A stretch of 64,000 nucleotides of DNA from Roseobacter sp. MED193 (GCF_000152965.1 NZ_CH902583.1:2760363-2824362); one strand, 5' to 3'; counted from the first letter of the stretch, positions 44,888-54,479 are shown. The notes: generated by a model not told the origin, from the letters alone. Translations and numbers: made by a program.

Positions 44888-46057
44888 CTATAGGCGGTTG
44901 AGCAGTGTCGGCGTTGGCCAGGCATCAGCGGGCAAGCCCAGGCGCTGTTGTTCACGTTGGACTGCCGCCCGTGTCTTGGCCCCGAGAATGCCGTCGATCT
45001 TGCCCACATCATGGCCCAGGCGTTGCAGTTTCTGCTGCAGTTGCTTCATCTGAGCACCTGCCAGCCCTTGATCAGGTTTCCCAGCGGTGTAGACCGATGC
45101 ACCTTCGAGCCGATTGGCGAAATAGGCGGCGGTCAGAACATAGGTAAAGCTCTGGTTCCATTCAAAATAGACATCAAAGTTGGGATAGGCGAGGAAGGCG
45201 GGCCCCTTGTGGCCCTGAGGCAAAAGTAAGGAGGCCTTCAGATTGCCGGAAGCAAGCCTGCCCTCTTTGGCGCGCAGACCCAGGGCCTGCCAGTCCTTGA
45301 CCGACAGTTTGGTATTGGTGCCCGATTTGGACAGGTCGAGCCCGGCGGGAATTGTGACCTCCTGCAGCCAGGGCTGCCCGGCCTGCCAGCCCAGATGCGA
45401 CAGCATCTTGCCGCCAGACATCAATGCATCCGGGGCGGAGGTTTTGAGGCTGACATGGCCATCGCCATCGGCATCGACACCATTGTCGAGGATATCTTGC
45501 GGCAGCATCTGGACCATGCCGATTTCGCCTGCCCAGGCACCAGTGGTACGCGCAGGGTCAAAGTTACCGCGCTTGTACAGCTCTAGGGCGGCAAAAATTT
45601 GCGGCCGGAACAGCTCGGGACGGCGGCAATCGTGGGCCAGGGTGATCAGTGCGTCACGGGTGTTGAAATCGCCCTGAAAACTGCCGTAGTCGGTTTCAAA
45701 GGCCCAGAATGCCAATAATACACCGCGATCAATACCATAGGTGGTCTCAATCCGGCGGAAGGTACTGTCGTATTTCTCGGCCATGGAGCGGCCACGATTG
45801 ATGCGGCTCTGCGAGATCAAGCGGCGCGAAAACTCGATAAAGGGTTTTTGGAACACACCCTGGGCGCGGTCGGCGCGCAGTACCTTGGGGTCCTGGCGCG
45901 CGCCCTTGAAAAACCCGTTGACCGTAGTGCGGTCATAGCCCGCAGTCAGGGCTTCTTGTTTAAGAGATTTTACAAAGCCTGAAAAGCTGCCGCCACACTG
46001 GGCAAAAGCGGTTGCTGGCATCATGAGGGCGGCAAAGGCGAGGGGCAATAGGCGCAT
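44888..46057 (-). CDS. Lytic murein transglycosylase (SLT_2/MltB family) with peptidoglycan-binding domain
   Basis: A 389-residue exported enzyme that cleaves peptidoglycan to 1,6-anhydro products. Residues 1-19 are a signal peptide ending TAFA. The catalytic domain includes GVLLAFWAFETDYGSFQGDF, with the catalytic Glu in FETDYG, and AWAGEIGMVQMLPQDILDNG. FAYPN-like LAYPNFDVYFEWNQSFTYV is typical of the SLT_2 group. A C-terminal peptidoglycan-binding repeat follows (LQQKLQRLGHDVGKIDGILG). It stands alone and converges on the YbjN gene. Confidence 0.93.
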   Translation of the reverse strand: MRLLPLAFAALMMPATAFAQCGGSFSGFVKSLKQEALTAGYDRTTVNGFFKGARQDPKVLRADRAQGVFQKPFIEFSRRLISQSRINRGRSMAEKYDSTFRRIETTYGIDRGVLLAFWAFETDYGSFQGDFNTRDALITLAHDCRRPELFRPQIFAALELYKRGNFDPARTTGAWAGEIGMVQMLPQDILDNGVDADGDGHVSLKTSAPDALMSGGKMLSHLGWQAGQPWLQEVTIPAGLDLSKSGTNTKLSVKDWQALGLRAKEGRLASGNLKASLLLPQGHKGPAFLAYPNFDVYFEWNQSFTYVLTAAYFANRLEGASVYTAGKPDQGLAGAQMKQLQQKLQRLGHDVGKIDGILGAKTRAAVQREQQRLGLPADAWPTPTLLNRL

Positions 46058-46097
46058 GGAAGGCGGTCCTTAATGAAGCTCTAAAACATCGTATGTG

Positions 46098-47009
46098 CTA
46101 AAAGATGAGCGCAAAAGCAACCAACAGTGCCAAGCCAAGGCTCCAGGCCCTCCACAGAACATCACAGCAACGCAGGATCGCGGGGCCTGTGCTGCTTTTG
46201 GAACCGGAGGCATTCACCCAGGGAAAATCGCGCATTTCCCCATCATAGGACCGTGGTCCGGCCAGCGATAGCTCCAGCGCACGGGCCATGGCTGCCTCTG
46301 GCCAGCCTGCATTGGGCGAGCGGTGTTTGGCAGCGTCCCGTGCGATAGCAGGCCAGTCGCGCAGCACAGCCCCCACCAAAGCAATCATCAGCCCGGTCAG
46401 CCGTGCTGGGATCAGATTGACCAGGTCATCCAGCCGCGCGGTGGCCCAGCCAAAGGCCTCATAGCGCGGGGTGCGATAGCCGATCATGCTGTCGCCTGTG
46501 TTGATCATCTTATAGGCGAGCAGCCCGGGAAGCCCAGCCACGAGAAACCAGAAGGCGGGGGCGACAACCCCATCCGACATATTCTCTGACCCGCTCTCAA
46601 TAGCGGAACGGGCAACCTGTGGCCCGGTCATTTGCGCAGTGTCGCGGCTGACGATCATGGCAACCGCATGACGTCCTTGTTCCAGTGACTGTGACAGCCC
46701 CTGTGCCACGGCGCGCAGATGCTCGATCAGCGAGCGCTGGGCCAAAAGAATTGCAGCAACCAGCAGCTCCGCAAGAGGGCCCAAGAGCGACAGCAGCCAG
46801 CCAAGGCCTAGCCCGATGCAGGTCAGCAGGGTGATCGCCAGGACGCCCTTTGCCCGTCTGGCGCCGCCTGTATTGAGACGCCGCTCCAGCCAGGATACGG
46901 CTTTGCCCATCAAGACCGCTGGATGGGGAAGCCGCGACCAGAGCCAGTTTGGCTCTCCCATAGTGGCATCTAGCAGGAGGGCGAGCAGCAGGATCTCGGC
47001 GGTGCTCAT
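46098..47009 (-). CDS. cobD: Adenosylcobinamide-phosphate synthase
   Basis: CobD (CbiB) is a membrane enzyme that attaches the aminopropanol phosphate arm to adenosylcobyric acid in B12 synthesis. The 303-residue protein has the opening [18 protein letters not shown] and [18 protein letters not shown], then [20 protein letters not shown] and [40 protein letters not shown] and [16 protein letters not shown]. Several hydrophobic helices match the family. ATG 47009 overlaps the cobC stop (ATGA); a longer frame upstream is a shadow. It is the second gene of a two-gene unit. Confidence 0.93.
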   Translation of the reverse strand: MSTAEILLLALLLDATMGEPNWLWSRLPHPAVLMGKAVSWLERRLNTGGARRAKGVLAITLLTCIGLGLGWLLSLLGPLAELLVAAILLAQRSLIEHLRAVAQGLSQSLEQGRHAVAMIVSRDTAQMTGPQVARSAIESGSENMSDGVVAPAFWFLVAGLPGLLAYKMINTGDSMIGYRTPRYEAFGWATARLDDLVNLIPARLTGLMIALVGAVLRDWPAIARDAAKHRSPNAGWPEAAMARALELSLAGPRSYDGEMRDFPWVNASGSKSSTGPAILRCCDVLWRAWSLGLALLVAFALIF

Positions 47010-47980
47010 AGGGCGGCCTCCAGCCGCTCCCAGCCGGTTTGGGGTGGCAGTCCGAGGCGGATGTATGTTCTTGAGTAGGGGAAGATGCGGCTCCAGATAT
47101 GCGCCTTGGCGAGACGCTCCTGCCATTGTGCGGCGTCGTCGACCTCATAGAGCCGGAACAAATCGGTGCCACCAACCAGGGCTGCCCCCCGCGAGATGGC
47201 CAATTGGTCTAGCCGTTGGGCATCGCGGGCAAGGCTCTGGCGGGTAGAGTTGGCCCAGTCTGGATCTTGCAATGCTGCTGTCCCGGCTTTTAAGGCGGGG
47301 CCAGAGACCGCCCAGGGGCCCTGGAGATTTGCCAGTCTCTGGATCAGCTCTGGATCGCCAATTGCAAAGCCCAACCGCATCCCCGCCAGCCCCCAGAACT
47401 TGCCAAAGCTTTTGAGGATAATCACGCCAGGCCTGGAGGTCAAAGCCATCAGGCTTTGATCGGGGCAAATATCGCAAAAGCTTTCATCAATGATGCTCAG
47501 GGGCGCGGTAATCTCATCGGCACGCCACAGTCGGCCATCTGGGTTATTTGGATGCACGGCAACGCAGGCCTCGCCGGGGCCACTGCCGGTGAGGGACCAG
47601 CCGTGATTGGCAAAGGCGGCAGCATGTTCATTATAGGTCGGCGTTTCGATCCGCACCCAGCGTGGATCCGCCAGCCCCGGCAACAGCGCAATCAGCGCGG
47701 AGGCCCCCGGCGCCGGCAAAACTGCAGCATCGGCGGGAATGTTCCAAAACTCTCGCGCAGCCTGTTCAAGCTGGGTATTGGCAGAGGTATCCGGTAGGGC
47801 AGTCCAATCCAGAGTGTCAAACTCTGGTAGGGGATAGGGATCGGGATTGATCCCGGTTGAGAGATCGATCCAATCGGTGCGATCGCCACCGTAAACCTGG
47901 ATGGCCACACTTAGATTTCCGCCATGGTCGCGCTGAGTGGCGCCCGTCTCAATCTGGCTTTCAGAAACACTTGCCGACAT
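47006..47980 (-). CDS. cobC: Threonine-phosphate decarboxylase
   Basis: This PLP enzyme makes aminopropanol phosphate, the side arm that CobD attaches, from threonine phosphate. The 324-residue protein has the family opening [14 protein letters not shown] and [62 protein letters not shown] and the PLP-lysine segment [20 protein letters not shown]. Overlap with cobD supports a shared transcript. I looked upstream for a cobalamin riboswitch and did not see its conserved boxes. Confidence 0.92.
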   Translation of the reverse strand: MSASVSESQIETGATQRDHGGNLSVAIQVYGGDRTDWIDLSTGINPDPYPLPEFDTLDWTALPDTSANTQLEQAAREFWNIPADAAVLPAPGASALIALLPGLADPRWVRIETPTYNEHAAAFANHGWSLTGSGPGEACVAVHPNNPDGRLWRADEITAPLSIIDESFCDICPDQSLMALTSRPGVIILKSFGKFWGLAGMRLGFAIGDPELIQRLANLQGPWAVSGPALKAGTAALQDPDWANSTRQSLARDAQRLDQLAISRGAALVGGTDLFRLYEVDDAAQWQERLAKAHIWSRIFPYSRTYIRLGLPPQTGWERLEAAL

Positions 47981-48131
47981 GGAAAAGCCTCAACCTGCTA
48001 TCACGAACAATGCCAAGGGCATTGCGTCTTCCCCTATGAAACAGGGGCCGCGATAAGGCAAGCGGGCTTCGCCTTCTGACGTGGTAGTTCTTGAGCAGCG
48101 CAGGCTGAGAGCGAGGCGGCAACAGGCCGTA

Positions 48132-49106
48132 TTAGCCGCGCCCGTGGGGTTCCATCCAGTCGATATCAGGGTTCACCGGCAGAATGCGGTAGGGGTTAAT
48201 GGTATCATGGCTGTAGTGGTAATGGCGCACAATGTGCTGCATTCCTACACTCGCGTGAACACCGGGATATTGGTACAGCTCACGGCAATAGCCCCAGAGG
48301 TTGGGGTAGTCGATGATCCGCTTTTTGTTGCATTTGAAATGCAGGTGATAGACCGGATCAAACCGCACCAACGTGGTAAAGAGGCGCCAGTCAGCCTCGG
48401 TCAGCTGGGCGCCCATCAGATAGCGATGCTGCGACAGCAGATCCTCCAGCCACTCCAAAGAGTCAAACAAGGGTCCCACAGAGGTGTCATAGGCCTCCTG
48501 AGAGGTGGCAAACCCGCATTTGTAGACGCCGTTGTTGACCGTATCGTAGATTCGCGTGTTCACGGCCTCAATGGGTTCGCGCAGTTCCTCAGGCCAGAAA
48601 TCCAAGCTGTTGCCAGTGATGCTGTCAAAGGCAGAGTTGAACATGCGGATGATATCTGCGCTCTCGTTTGAAACGATGGTCTCATGGGTCTTATCCCACA
48701 GGATCGGCACGGTGACCCTGCCGGTGTAAGATGCATCAGCGCGGGTGTAGATCTGATGCGCATGGCTGCTGCCAAACAAATGGTCTCCGGTGGCGCCATG
48801 TTCGTCTTGCTCAAAGGTCCATCCTTCACCCAACATGTCCGGGTGTACCACCGAAATCGAGATGTGGTCCTCCAACCCCTTGAGGGCTCGGAAAATCAGG
48901 GTCCGGTGAGCCCAGGGGCAGGCCAATGAGACATAGAGATGGTATCGACCGCTTTCGGCCTTGAACCCGCCCTGACCTGTTGGCCCGGCGCTGCCGTCTG
49001 CGGTGATCCAGTTGCGAAACTGGGCCTCAGAGCGCTTGAATGCACCGCCAGTGGATTTGGTGTCGTACCATTGATCTTTCCAGATCCCGTCAATCAAAAG
49101 TCCCAT
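48132..49106 (-). CDS. Glutathionyl-hydroquinone reductase (YqjG type)
   Basis: A 324-residue Xi-class glutathione transferase that reduces glutathionyl-hydroquinones. The catalytic Cys is in SLACPWAHRTLIFRAL. The family-specific WTFEQDEHGATGDHLFGSSH, YTRADASYTGRVTVPILWDK, IVSNESADIIRMFNSAF and GAQLTEADWRLFTTLVRFDP are present, as is the end YSHDTINPYRILPVNP. It begins MGLLIDGIWKDQWYDT after GGAGAGA. It is a single-gene unit next to cobC. Confidence 0.94.
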   Translation of the reverse strand: MGLLIDGIWKDQWYDTKSTGGAFKRSEAQFRNWITADGSAGPTGQGGFKAESGRYHLYVSLACPWAHRTLIFRALKGLEDHISISVVHPDMLGEGWTFEQDEHGATGDHLFGSSHAHQIYTRADASYTGRVTVPILWDKTHETIVSNESADIIRMFNSAFDSITGNSLDFWPEELREPIEAVNTRIYDTVNNGVYKCGFATSQEAYDTSVGPLFDSLEWLEDLLSQHRYLMGAQLTEADWRLFTTLVRFDPVYHLHFKCNKKRIIDYPNLWGYCRELYQYPGVHASVGMQHIVRHYHYSHDTINPYRILPVNPDIDWMEPHGRG

Positions 49107-49401
49107 TGAAGTCTCTCCTTAGCTGGCTGGTCGGCGGCTGTGGGCTGGGAGGTAAATAGTCTGAGAGAGCCGCCGGTCCTATCCTTGCTGTCGCGCAGCT
49201 GCTCTGCATCTTTGCACATCACGTCCTTGTGGTGGCGCGAGTCTGCGGTATCCATTGATTTCTTGCAGGCCCTACCTGGCGGGGGTGTTTCAAAATGTTC
49301 ACTTGATTTTATATCTTTACCGGGCACCCTAAGGGGAAAGCCTGTGGTCTTGCCTTCCTGCGATTCTCACGGTGCCATTGATTGCTAGAAGGGCCACTGC
49401 C

Positions 49402-49770
49402 ATGACCACCTATGTGCCAAAAGCTGTTCAAGAGGCCTTGGATGCCGCCCGCGTTTCTGGCCTTAAAAAGAAAAGCCGCCTGCGGGTGGCTGTGGATGAT
49501 GGCTATTTCCCCGTCCTGCGGACCTGGGAAAACGGGTTCTCAGTAGAAGAGGAATTTGTACCACAGCTGCGCGGGCTGGTGGATATCTATGACGGATCTC
49601 GCCATGTGTCCCAGTGCCTGATCGTTGCCTCCGAGGCAGAGGGCGGCGAAATGCGCTATGAGTTCAAACGTGAAACGGCCGCTGCCGACACTGCACCGCT
49701 GGACTTCTACCGCCCGCCCAACGCGCCGGTTGGCCTGCTGGGCAACGAGGGTGCTGAAAGCCGCCTTTGA
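49402..49770 (+). CDS. Conserved hypothetical protein
   Basis: A 122-residue cytosolic protein not recognised as a named family. It begins TTYVPKAVQEALDAARVSGL, a short helix, then a beta-rich core with KKKSRLRVAVDDGYFPVLRT, FSVEEEFVPQLRGLVDIYDG and RHVSQCLIVASEAEGGEMRY, and ends in PLDFYRPPNAPVGLLGN. The layout recalls small PilZ-like or regulatory beta-barrel proteins (an R.....D.G pattern), but the PilZ signature RxxxR is not present. AAGGG precedes ATG 49402. I recall close relatives in Roseobacter genomes, without function. Confidence 0.65.
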   Translation: MTTYVPKAVQEALDAARVSGLKKKSRLRVAVDDGYFPVLRTWENGFSVEEEFVPQLRGLVDIYDGSRHVSQCLIVASEAEGGEMRYEFKRETAAADTAPLDFYRPPNAPVGLLGNEGAESRL

Positions 49771-49898
49771 GGCCAGGCTTACCAGTGGAAATCCCCAGTG
49801 GAACAGCCTTGGGGCGAGCATGAATCTATCCCAAAGTCCCAGCCTCCTATGCTTCCTGTCTGTTCGATTGCTGTGGGCCTGGATGCTGCTCCCCCTTG

Positions 49899-50435
49899 CT
49901 AGGGTCTGATCTCCACCACAGTGCCCAGATCAGCGAGCCGCCAAAGGGCTACCATTTCGCTATTGCTGATGGCGATGCAGCCAGCGGTCCAGTCCCCTGG
50001 CAGCATCAAATGATTGCCAAGCCTGTTGGGCTGGCCATGGATAAAGATGTCGCCACCCGGATTAAGCCCTAGTGCCTCAGCGCGAGCGATATCCTCGGGG
50101 CGTGGATAGTCGATTCCCAATGAGAGATGAAAGCTGCTGTTGGAATTGCGGCGATTGATTTTGAACAGGCCCTCTGGGGTTTTCCCATCGCCTTCGCGGC
50201 TCTTGTCGCCAATCGGCGCAAAACCGAGCGCGATGCTGTATTGTAAAACTTGCTGCCCCTTGCGATGAGCACTCAGGCGGCGTTTTGATTTTTCAATCAG
50301 GATATAGTCGATCCTGTCAACCTGATCGGCCAGATTGACAGGGCTGGGCTTGGGGGCATAGGTCTCCCACAAAGCCCAGCCTAGGGCAAAGGCCACGATC
50401 AGGACGCCCGTGACCCGTTTCAATTTACGCAGCAA
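49899..50435 (-). CDS. L,D-transpeptidase (YkuD domain)
   Basis: A 178-residue protein with an N-terminal membrane anchor (LIVAFALGWALWETYAP) and a YkuD catalytic domain: YILIEKSKRRLSAHRKGQQV, GFAPIGDKSREGDGKTPEGL, GDIFIHGQPNRLGNHLMLPG and WTAGCIAISNSEMVALW. The catalytic Cys is in GCIAIS, with the His in IHGQPN. Such enzymes make 3-3 cross-links or attach lipoproteins in peptidoglycan. It lies five bases after the MalY-like gene on the same strand. Confidence 0.92.
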   Translation of the reverse strand: MLRKLKRVTGVLIVAFALGWALWETYAPKPSPVNLADQVDRIDYILIEKSKRRLSAHRKGQQVLQYSIALGFAPIGDKSREGDGKTPEGLFKINRRNSNSSFHLSLGIDYPRPEDIARAEALGLNPGGDIFIHGQPNRLGNHLMLPGDWTAGCIAISNSEMVALWRLADLGTVVEIRP

Positions 50436-50440
50436 GACGT

Positions 50441-51613
50441 CTACTGCAGATCAGAAAAGGCTCTGGCCAAGCGTTCGCCAGCCTCAACGACACGACTGCG
50501 CTGGGTGCCCATGTTGAAGCGTAGGAAACTCGCGCCTCCGGTGCCAAAGGTGGTGCCATGATTGGCGGCAATGCCTGCGTCCTGTTCAACCCGTTTGGTG
50601 AATTCTTCGCGGCTCATGCCAGTGCCGGAGAAATCAATCCAGGACAAATAGGTGGCCTGCAGTTTCATCGAGCTCAGGCCTGGAATATCTGCAATGGCGG
50701 CATCAAAGACCTGCCGGTTGCCATCAATATAGGCGATTAGTTGATCCGCCCATTTGGCGCCCTCGGGGGAATAGACCGCAGCCGTGGCAAATTGTCCGGC
50801 CGAATTTGGGGCCAGCGCCAGCGCCAGCATGCGGCGCTGAAATTTCTCCCTTAGATCCAGGTCAGGAATGATCACCTGCCCCGTGTGCAGCCCAGCAAAG
50901 TTGAAGGTCTTGGACGGGGCGGTAAGCATCAAGAGCCGATCAGTGATTTCCGGCACGGCGTTTTGCATTGGGATGTGGGTCGCGCCATCAAAGACCAGAT
51001 CATGATGGATTTCATCCGACAACAGGATCAGATCATGGCGTTTGGCGAAATCCGCCACGGCCTGTAGTTCATCCTGGGTCCAGACACGGCCACCGGGGTT
51101 ATGGGGCGAGCAGAGAATGACCATCTTTTCCTTGCCGGTCATCTGCGCGTCATAGGCATCCATGTCCATTTCATAGCGGCCATCGCGATTGATCATCTCG
51201 CATTCCACCACCTGACGCCCGGCATTGTTAATGACCTTGGCAAAGGCATGATAGACCGGGGTGAACAAAACGATGCCATCGCCCGGCTGAGTAAAGCTGT
51301 CCAGACACATGCCCACCCCGTTCACCAGACCGGTGGTGGTAAAGATGGCCTCGGGGTCGACACTCCAGCCATGGCGATTTTGCATCCACCAGCGGATCGC
51401 ATCCTTGTAGGGCGTATCGCAGTTCACATAGCCATAGACTCCATGGTCGGCCATTTCGCGCATTTTGTCGCTCACCATGGGGGGCACGGCAAAATCCATA
51501 TCGGCGACCCACATGGCCAGTCCGGTGTCAGGTGAGACACCATAGAGGCTCTCCATAAAGTCCCATTTGGCGCAATGGGTGCCGCGACGGTCGATGATGC
51601 TGTCAAAATCCAT
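50441..51613 (-). CDS. MalY/PatB-family aminotransferase / cystathionine beta-lyase
   Basis: A 390-residue PLP enzyme. It starts FDSIIDRRGTHCAKWDFMES, then LAMWVADMDFAVPPMVSDKM, ATTG-like FTTTGLVNGVGMCLDSF, ILCSPHNPGGRVWTQDEL, LLSDEIHHDLVFDGATHIPM and the PLP lysine in LTAPSKTFNFAGLHTGQVII. This is the MalY/PatB group, which cleaves cystathionine or related C-S bonds. PatB-like genes are involved in sulfur delivery for tropodithietic acid in Phaeobacter; no other tda gene is here, so a general lyase role is more likely. The following gene is the L,D-transpeptidase. Confidence 0.9.
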   Translation of the reverse strand: MDFDSIIDRRGTHCAKWDFMESLYGVSPDTGLAMWVADMDFAVPPMVSDKMREMADHGVYGYVNCDTPYKDAIRWWMQNRHGWSVDPEAIFTTTGLVNGVGMCLDSFTQPGDGIVLFTPVYHAFAKVINNAGRQVVECEMINRDGRYEMDMDAYDAQMTGKEKMVILCSPHNPGGRVWTQDELQAVADFAKRHDLILLSDEIHHDLVFDGATHIPMQNAVPEITDRLLMLTAPSKTFNFAGLHTGQVIIPDLDLREKFQRRMLALALAPNSAGQFATAAVYSPEGAKWADQLIAYIDGNRQVFDAAIADIPGLSSMKLQATYLSWIDFSGTGMSREEFTKRVEQDAGIAANHGTTFGTGGASFLRFNMGTQRSRVVEAGERLARAFSDLQ

Positions 51614-51779
51614 GAGGGTGCTCCGCTTGTTTGCCAGCGAAGCTAGCGGCTAATCCGGGACGTGCAAGGGGGCGCGCTTGCGAACAGGGGGCTATGGGGT
51701 GGAAAACGACGTAAATGAGCTGGAGGGAGTGCTGTCGTGCCAGTTGCAGTGGCAGAGGCAATGGCCTAAATCATCCCTC

Positions 51780-52298
51780 ATGAAACATTCGATCCTGATC
51801 CATCCCGATCCCCGTTTGAAAAAGATCTGTGCTCCGGTAGCGGACCTGTCGGACAAGCTGCGTCTGCTGGCCGACGATATGCTGGAAACCATGTATGCCG
51901 CGCCGGGTATTGGCCTGGCTGCGCCACAGATCGGGGTGATGGAACGTCTGATTGTGTTGGACTGCGAAAAAGAGGAAGGCGTGGAGCCCAAGCCCTTGGT
52001 GATGTTCAACCCTGAGATCATTTCTTCCTCTGAGGAGACCAATGTCTACGAAGAGGGTTGTCTGTCGATCCCCGATCAATATGCCGAAGTCACCCGTCCG
52101 CGCGACGTTGAGGTGCAGTGGCTTGATCGCAATGGCAACCAGCAGCGTGAGACTTTTGACGGGCTTTGGGCCACCTGCGTTCAGCACGAGATCGATCATT
52201 TAGATGGCAAATTGTTCATTGATTACCTGAAACCGCTGAAGCGGCAGATGATCACGCGCAAGATGCAAAAGCTCAAACGCGAGCGGGCGCGGGGCTGA
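51780..52298 (+). CDS. def: Peptide deformylase (first copy, intact)
   Basis: Removes the formyl group from nascent proteins. The 172-residue protein has all three motifs: GIGLAAPQIG (43-52), EGCLS (92-96) and the metal-binding HEIDH (136-140). It begins MKHSILIHPDPRLKKICAPV. ATG 51780 is preceded by no strong ribosome-binding site; a longer frame from 51678 is not conserved. It opens the run def-def-like-def-like-fmt. As the only copy with a full-length canonical sequence plus extended C-terminus (YLKPLKRQMITRKMQKLKRE), it is the likely housekeeping enzyme. Confidence 0.96.
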   Translation: MKHSILIHPDPRLKKICAPVADLSDKLRLLADDMLETMYAAPGIGLAAPQIGVMERLIVLDCEKEEGVEPKPLVMFNPEIISSSEETNVYEEGCLSIPDQYAEVTRPRDVEVQWLDRNGNQQRETFDGLWATCVQHEIDHLDGKLFIDYLKPLKRQMITRKMQKLKRERARG

Positions 52299-52302
52299 AC
52301 CC

Positions 52303-52809
52303 ATGGCGCTGCTCCCCATTCTGCAATGGCCTGATGCCGGTCTCTCGACTCTTTGCACACCGGTGGGGGAGGAAGATCTGACCAGGCTGATCGCAGATAT
52401 GTTTGAGACCATGTATGCGGCACCGGGGCGCGGATTGGCCGCGCCACAGGTGGGCGTACTGAAACGGCTGTTTGTGATGGATGCCACCTGGAAAGAGGCG
52501 CCTGGGACGCCTCTGGTGATGATCAATCCCGAATTCCTGTCTGTTGGCGCAGATCTAGAAAGCGGCGACGAGGGCTGCCTGTCCATCCCCGGAGTACTTA
52601 CCTCGGTGCCGCGCCCGAAAACGGTTTCTCTGCGCTGGCAGGATCAGGACCGCAACTGGACGTCAGGCAGTTTTGATGGTTTTGCGGCTCGTTGTATCCA
52701 GCACGAATACGACCATCTTGAGGGTCTGGTGACCCTTAACCGCCTTACACCCGCGGCCCGCTCTGAGGCTGAAGCGACCTATCAAAACCGTCTGGAGACT
52801 CGCGCATGA
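52303..52809 (+). CDS. Peptide deformylase (second copy, motifs intact)
   Basis: A 168-residue paralogue four bases after the first. The motifs are present: GRGLAAPQVG (42-51, with Arg where the first copy has Ile), EGCLS (90-94) and HEYDH (134-138). Sequence between motifs differs markedly from the first copy, and the C-terminus lacks the basic KRQMI extension. It is probably active. It may act on a different set of proteins or under other conditions. It overlaps the third copy by four bases. Confidence 0.92.
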   Translation: MALLPILQWPDAGLSTLCTPVGEEDLTRLIADMFETMYAAPGRGLAAPQVGVLKRLFVMDATWKEAPGTPLVMINPEFLSVGADLESGDEGCLSIPGVLTSVPRPKTVSLRWQDQDRNWTSGSFDGFAARCIQHEYDHLEGLVTLNRLTPAARSEAEATYQNRLETRA

Positions 52810-53303
52810 CCGCCCGTACTTGCCTGCCCTGGCCCGACAAACGCCTGCGGACTGCCGCCACCGAGGTGAGCGAAATCACCGATGAGATCCGCGCGATCTG
52901 GACTGATATGATTGAGACAATGGAGGCCATGCCCGGCGTTGGCCTCGGCGCCAACCAGATCGGAGTGATGCTGCGTCTGGCAGTGGTGGATGGCTCCAGG
53001 GAACGCGGCAAGGCTGTGCGCATGGCAAATCCGGAGGTGCTGCATGCCTCGACCCAGCTGCGCGAACACGAAGAGGCCAGCCCAAATCTGCCGGGGGTCT
53101 CGGCCAAGATCAAACGTCCGCGCGCAGTTACCGTACGCTACATGGATGAAAACGGCGAGATCACCGAGCGCGACTTTGTCGGTATCGAGGCCACCAGCGT
53201 TCAACATCAGATTGACCATTTGAACGGCAAGCTCTTCTTTGACCATCTGAGCAAGGTAAAGCGCGACATGCTGATCAAGAAATCCAAAAAACTAAACGGC
53301 TGA
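52806..53303 (+). CDS. Degenerate peptide deformylase-like protein (third copy)
   Basis: A 165-residue deformylase homologue with altered active site. Motif 1 is [10 protein letters not shown] (44-53), close to normal. Motif 2, EGCLS, reads EASPN (90-94), so the metal-ligand Cys is Ser92. Motif 3, HExDH, reads HQIDH (134-138): the two His remain but the catalytic Glu is Gln135. It should not deformylate by the known mechanism. The rest of the fold is kept, including the C-terminal basic helix [15 protein letters not shown]. It overlaps the second copy (ATGA) and is followed by fmt 17 bases later, so it is likely expressed. Confidence 0.9.
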   Translation: MTARTCLPWPDKRLRTAATEVSEITDEIRAIWTDMIETMEAMPGVGLGANQIGVMLRLAVVDGSRERGKAVRMANPEVLHASTQLREHEEASPNLPGVSAKIKRPRAVTVRYMDENGEITERDFVGIEATSVQHQIDHLNGKLFFDHLSKVKRDMLIKKSKKLNG

Positions 53304-53320
53304 GGCCGGGGAGCAGGGTG

Positions 53321-54229
53321 ATGCGTATCATTTTTATGGGAACGCCGGAGTTCTCAGTCCCGGTGCTGGACGCTTTGGTTGCGGCAGGTCACGAAATCGC
53401 AGCGGTCTATTGTCAGCCGCCCCGCCCTGCTGGCCGTGGCAAAAAGGATCGCCCCACCCCGGTGCATGCCCGCGCTCTCGATTTGGGTTTTGAGGTGCGC
53501 CACCCGGTATCGCTGAAGGGGACAGCCGAACAGGCGGAGTTTGCCGCGCTGGGCGCTGATATTGCTGTGGTCGTGGCCTATGGGCTGATCCTGCCACAGG
53601 CCATTCTGGATGCGCCGGCAAAGGGCTGCCTGAACATCCACGCCAGCCTGCTGCCACGCTGGCGCGGGGCGGCGCCGATACACCGGGCTATTATGGCAGG
53701 CGACGATGAGACCGGCGTCTGCATCATGCAGATGGAGGCCGGGTTGGACACCGGCCCGGTGCTGCTGCGCGAAGGCACCCCCATTGGCGAGGAGGAAACC
53801 ACCAGCCAGCTGCATGATCGCCTGTCAGAAATGGGTGCATCCTTGATTGTCACCGCGCTGCGCCATCTCGATGGGCTGACGCCCGATGTGCAGCCCGACG
53901 AGGGCGTGACATATGCCGTCAAGATCGACAAGAATGAGGCCCAGATCGACTGGAGCCAACCCGCGACAGAGGTGGACCGCAAAATTCGCGGCTTGTCACC
54001 CTTTCCTGGGGCTTGGGTCGAAATTGACGGGCAGCGTGTGAAACTGCTGGCCTCGCGTCTGGCCTCTGGCGACGGGCAGCCGGGGCAGGTGCTGGATGGG
54101 GATCGGCTTGTGCTGGCCTGCGGTGAGGGGGCGGTAGAGCTCTTACGCTTGCAACGGGCGGGCAAAGCTGCGCAGGATCGCGAGATCTTTACACGCGGGT
54201 TTCCTCTGGAAACTGGCCGCCAGCTCTAA
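53321..54229 (+). CDS. fmt: Methionyl-tRNA formyltransferase
   Basis: Formylates initiator Met-tRNA, the reaction undone on proteins by deformylase. The 302-residue protein has [57 protein letters not shown] (formyl-folate site), [14 protein letters not shown] and a C-terminal OB domain with [16 protein letters not shown] and [14 protein letters not shown] 53321 was chosen over GTG 53318. Its place after the def genes is conserved in bacteria. Confidence 0.96.
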   Translation: MRIIFMGTPEFSVPVLDALVAAGHEIAAVYCQPPRPAGRGKKDRPTPVHARALDLGFEVRHPVSLKGTAEQAEFAALGADIAVVVAYGLILPQAILDAPAKGCLNIHASLLPRWRGAAPIHRAIMAGDDETGVCIMQMEAGLDTGPVLLREGTPIGEEETTSQLHDRLSEMGASLIVTALRHLDGLTPDVQPDEGVTYAVKIDKNEAQIDWSQPATEVDRKIRGLSPFPGAWVEIDGQRVKLLASRLASGDGQPGQVLDGDRLVLACGEGAVELLRLQRAGKAAQDREIFTRGFPLETGRQL

Positions 54230-54242
54230 CGGGAGAACGCAG

Positions 54243-54479
54243 ATGTTTCCGGTCCTGATGGGAACTGTGGTTATCGCCGGGATCACCGGCTATATTTCTG
54301 AGAAGAGCGGTTTTACTCAGAACGGTTATTTGTCATCGATTATCATCTGTATTGGCGGGGCATTTCTGTTCTATTTTGTGCGTCTGATGTTTGGCTTTGG
54401 CTTTGCCTCACCGGGGCTTAATGCCATTGTGTCCTCGATCGGGGCACTGATCATCGTGCCCTTTCACTGGCGGCGTTAG
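54243..54479 (+). CDS. Small membrane protein of the GlsB/YeaQ/YmgE kind
   Basis: A 78-residue protein with three membrane helices: VLMGTVVIAGITGYISEKSG, LSSIIICIGGAFLFYFVRLM and LNAIVSSIGALIIVPFHWRR. Gly-rich helices and size resemble transglycosylase-associated/stress membrane proteins, but similarity is loose. It follows fmt by 13 bases and precedes a second similar gene, so it is probably part of the def-fmt transcript. Function unknown. Confidence 0.65.
   Translation: MFPVLMGTVVIAGITGYISEKSGFTQNGYLSSIIICIGGAFLFYFVRLMFGFGFASPGLNAIVSSIGALIIVPFHWRR

Noticed and set aside
47981..48131. Possible cobalamin riboswitch upstream of cobC
   Set aside because: The conserved B12 box and core helices were not found in the 150 bases available.
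50441..51613. MalY/PatB-like gene as part of a tropodithietic acid cluster
   Set aside because: No tda gene is nearby and the enzyme group is common; a housekeeping or general C-S lyase is the simpler reading.
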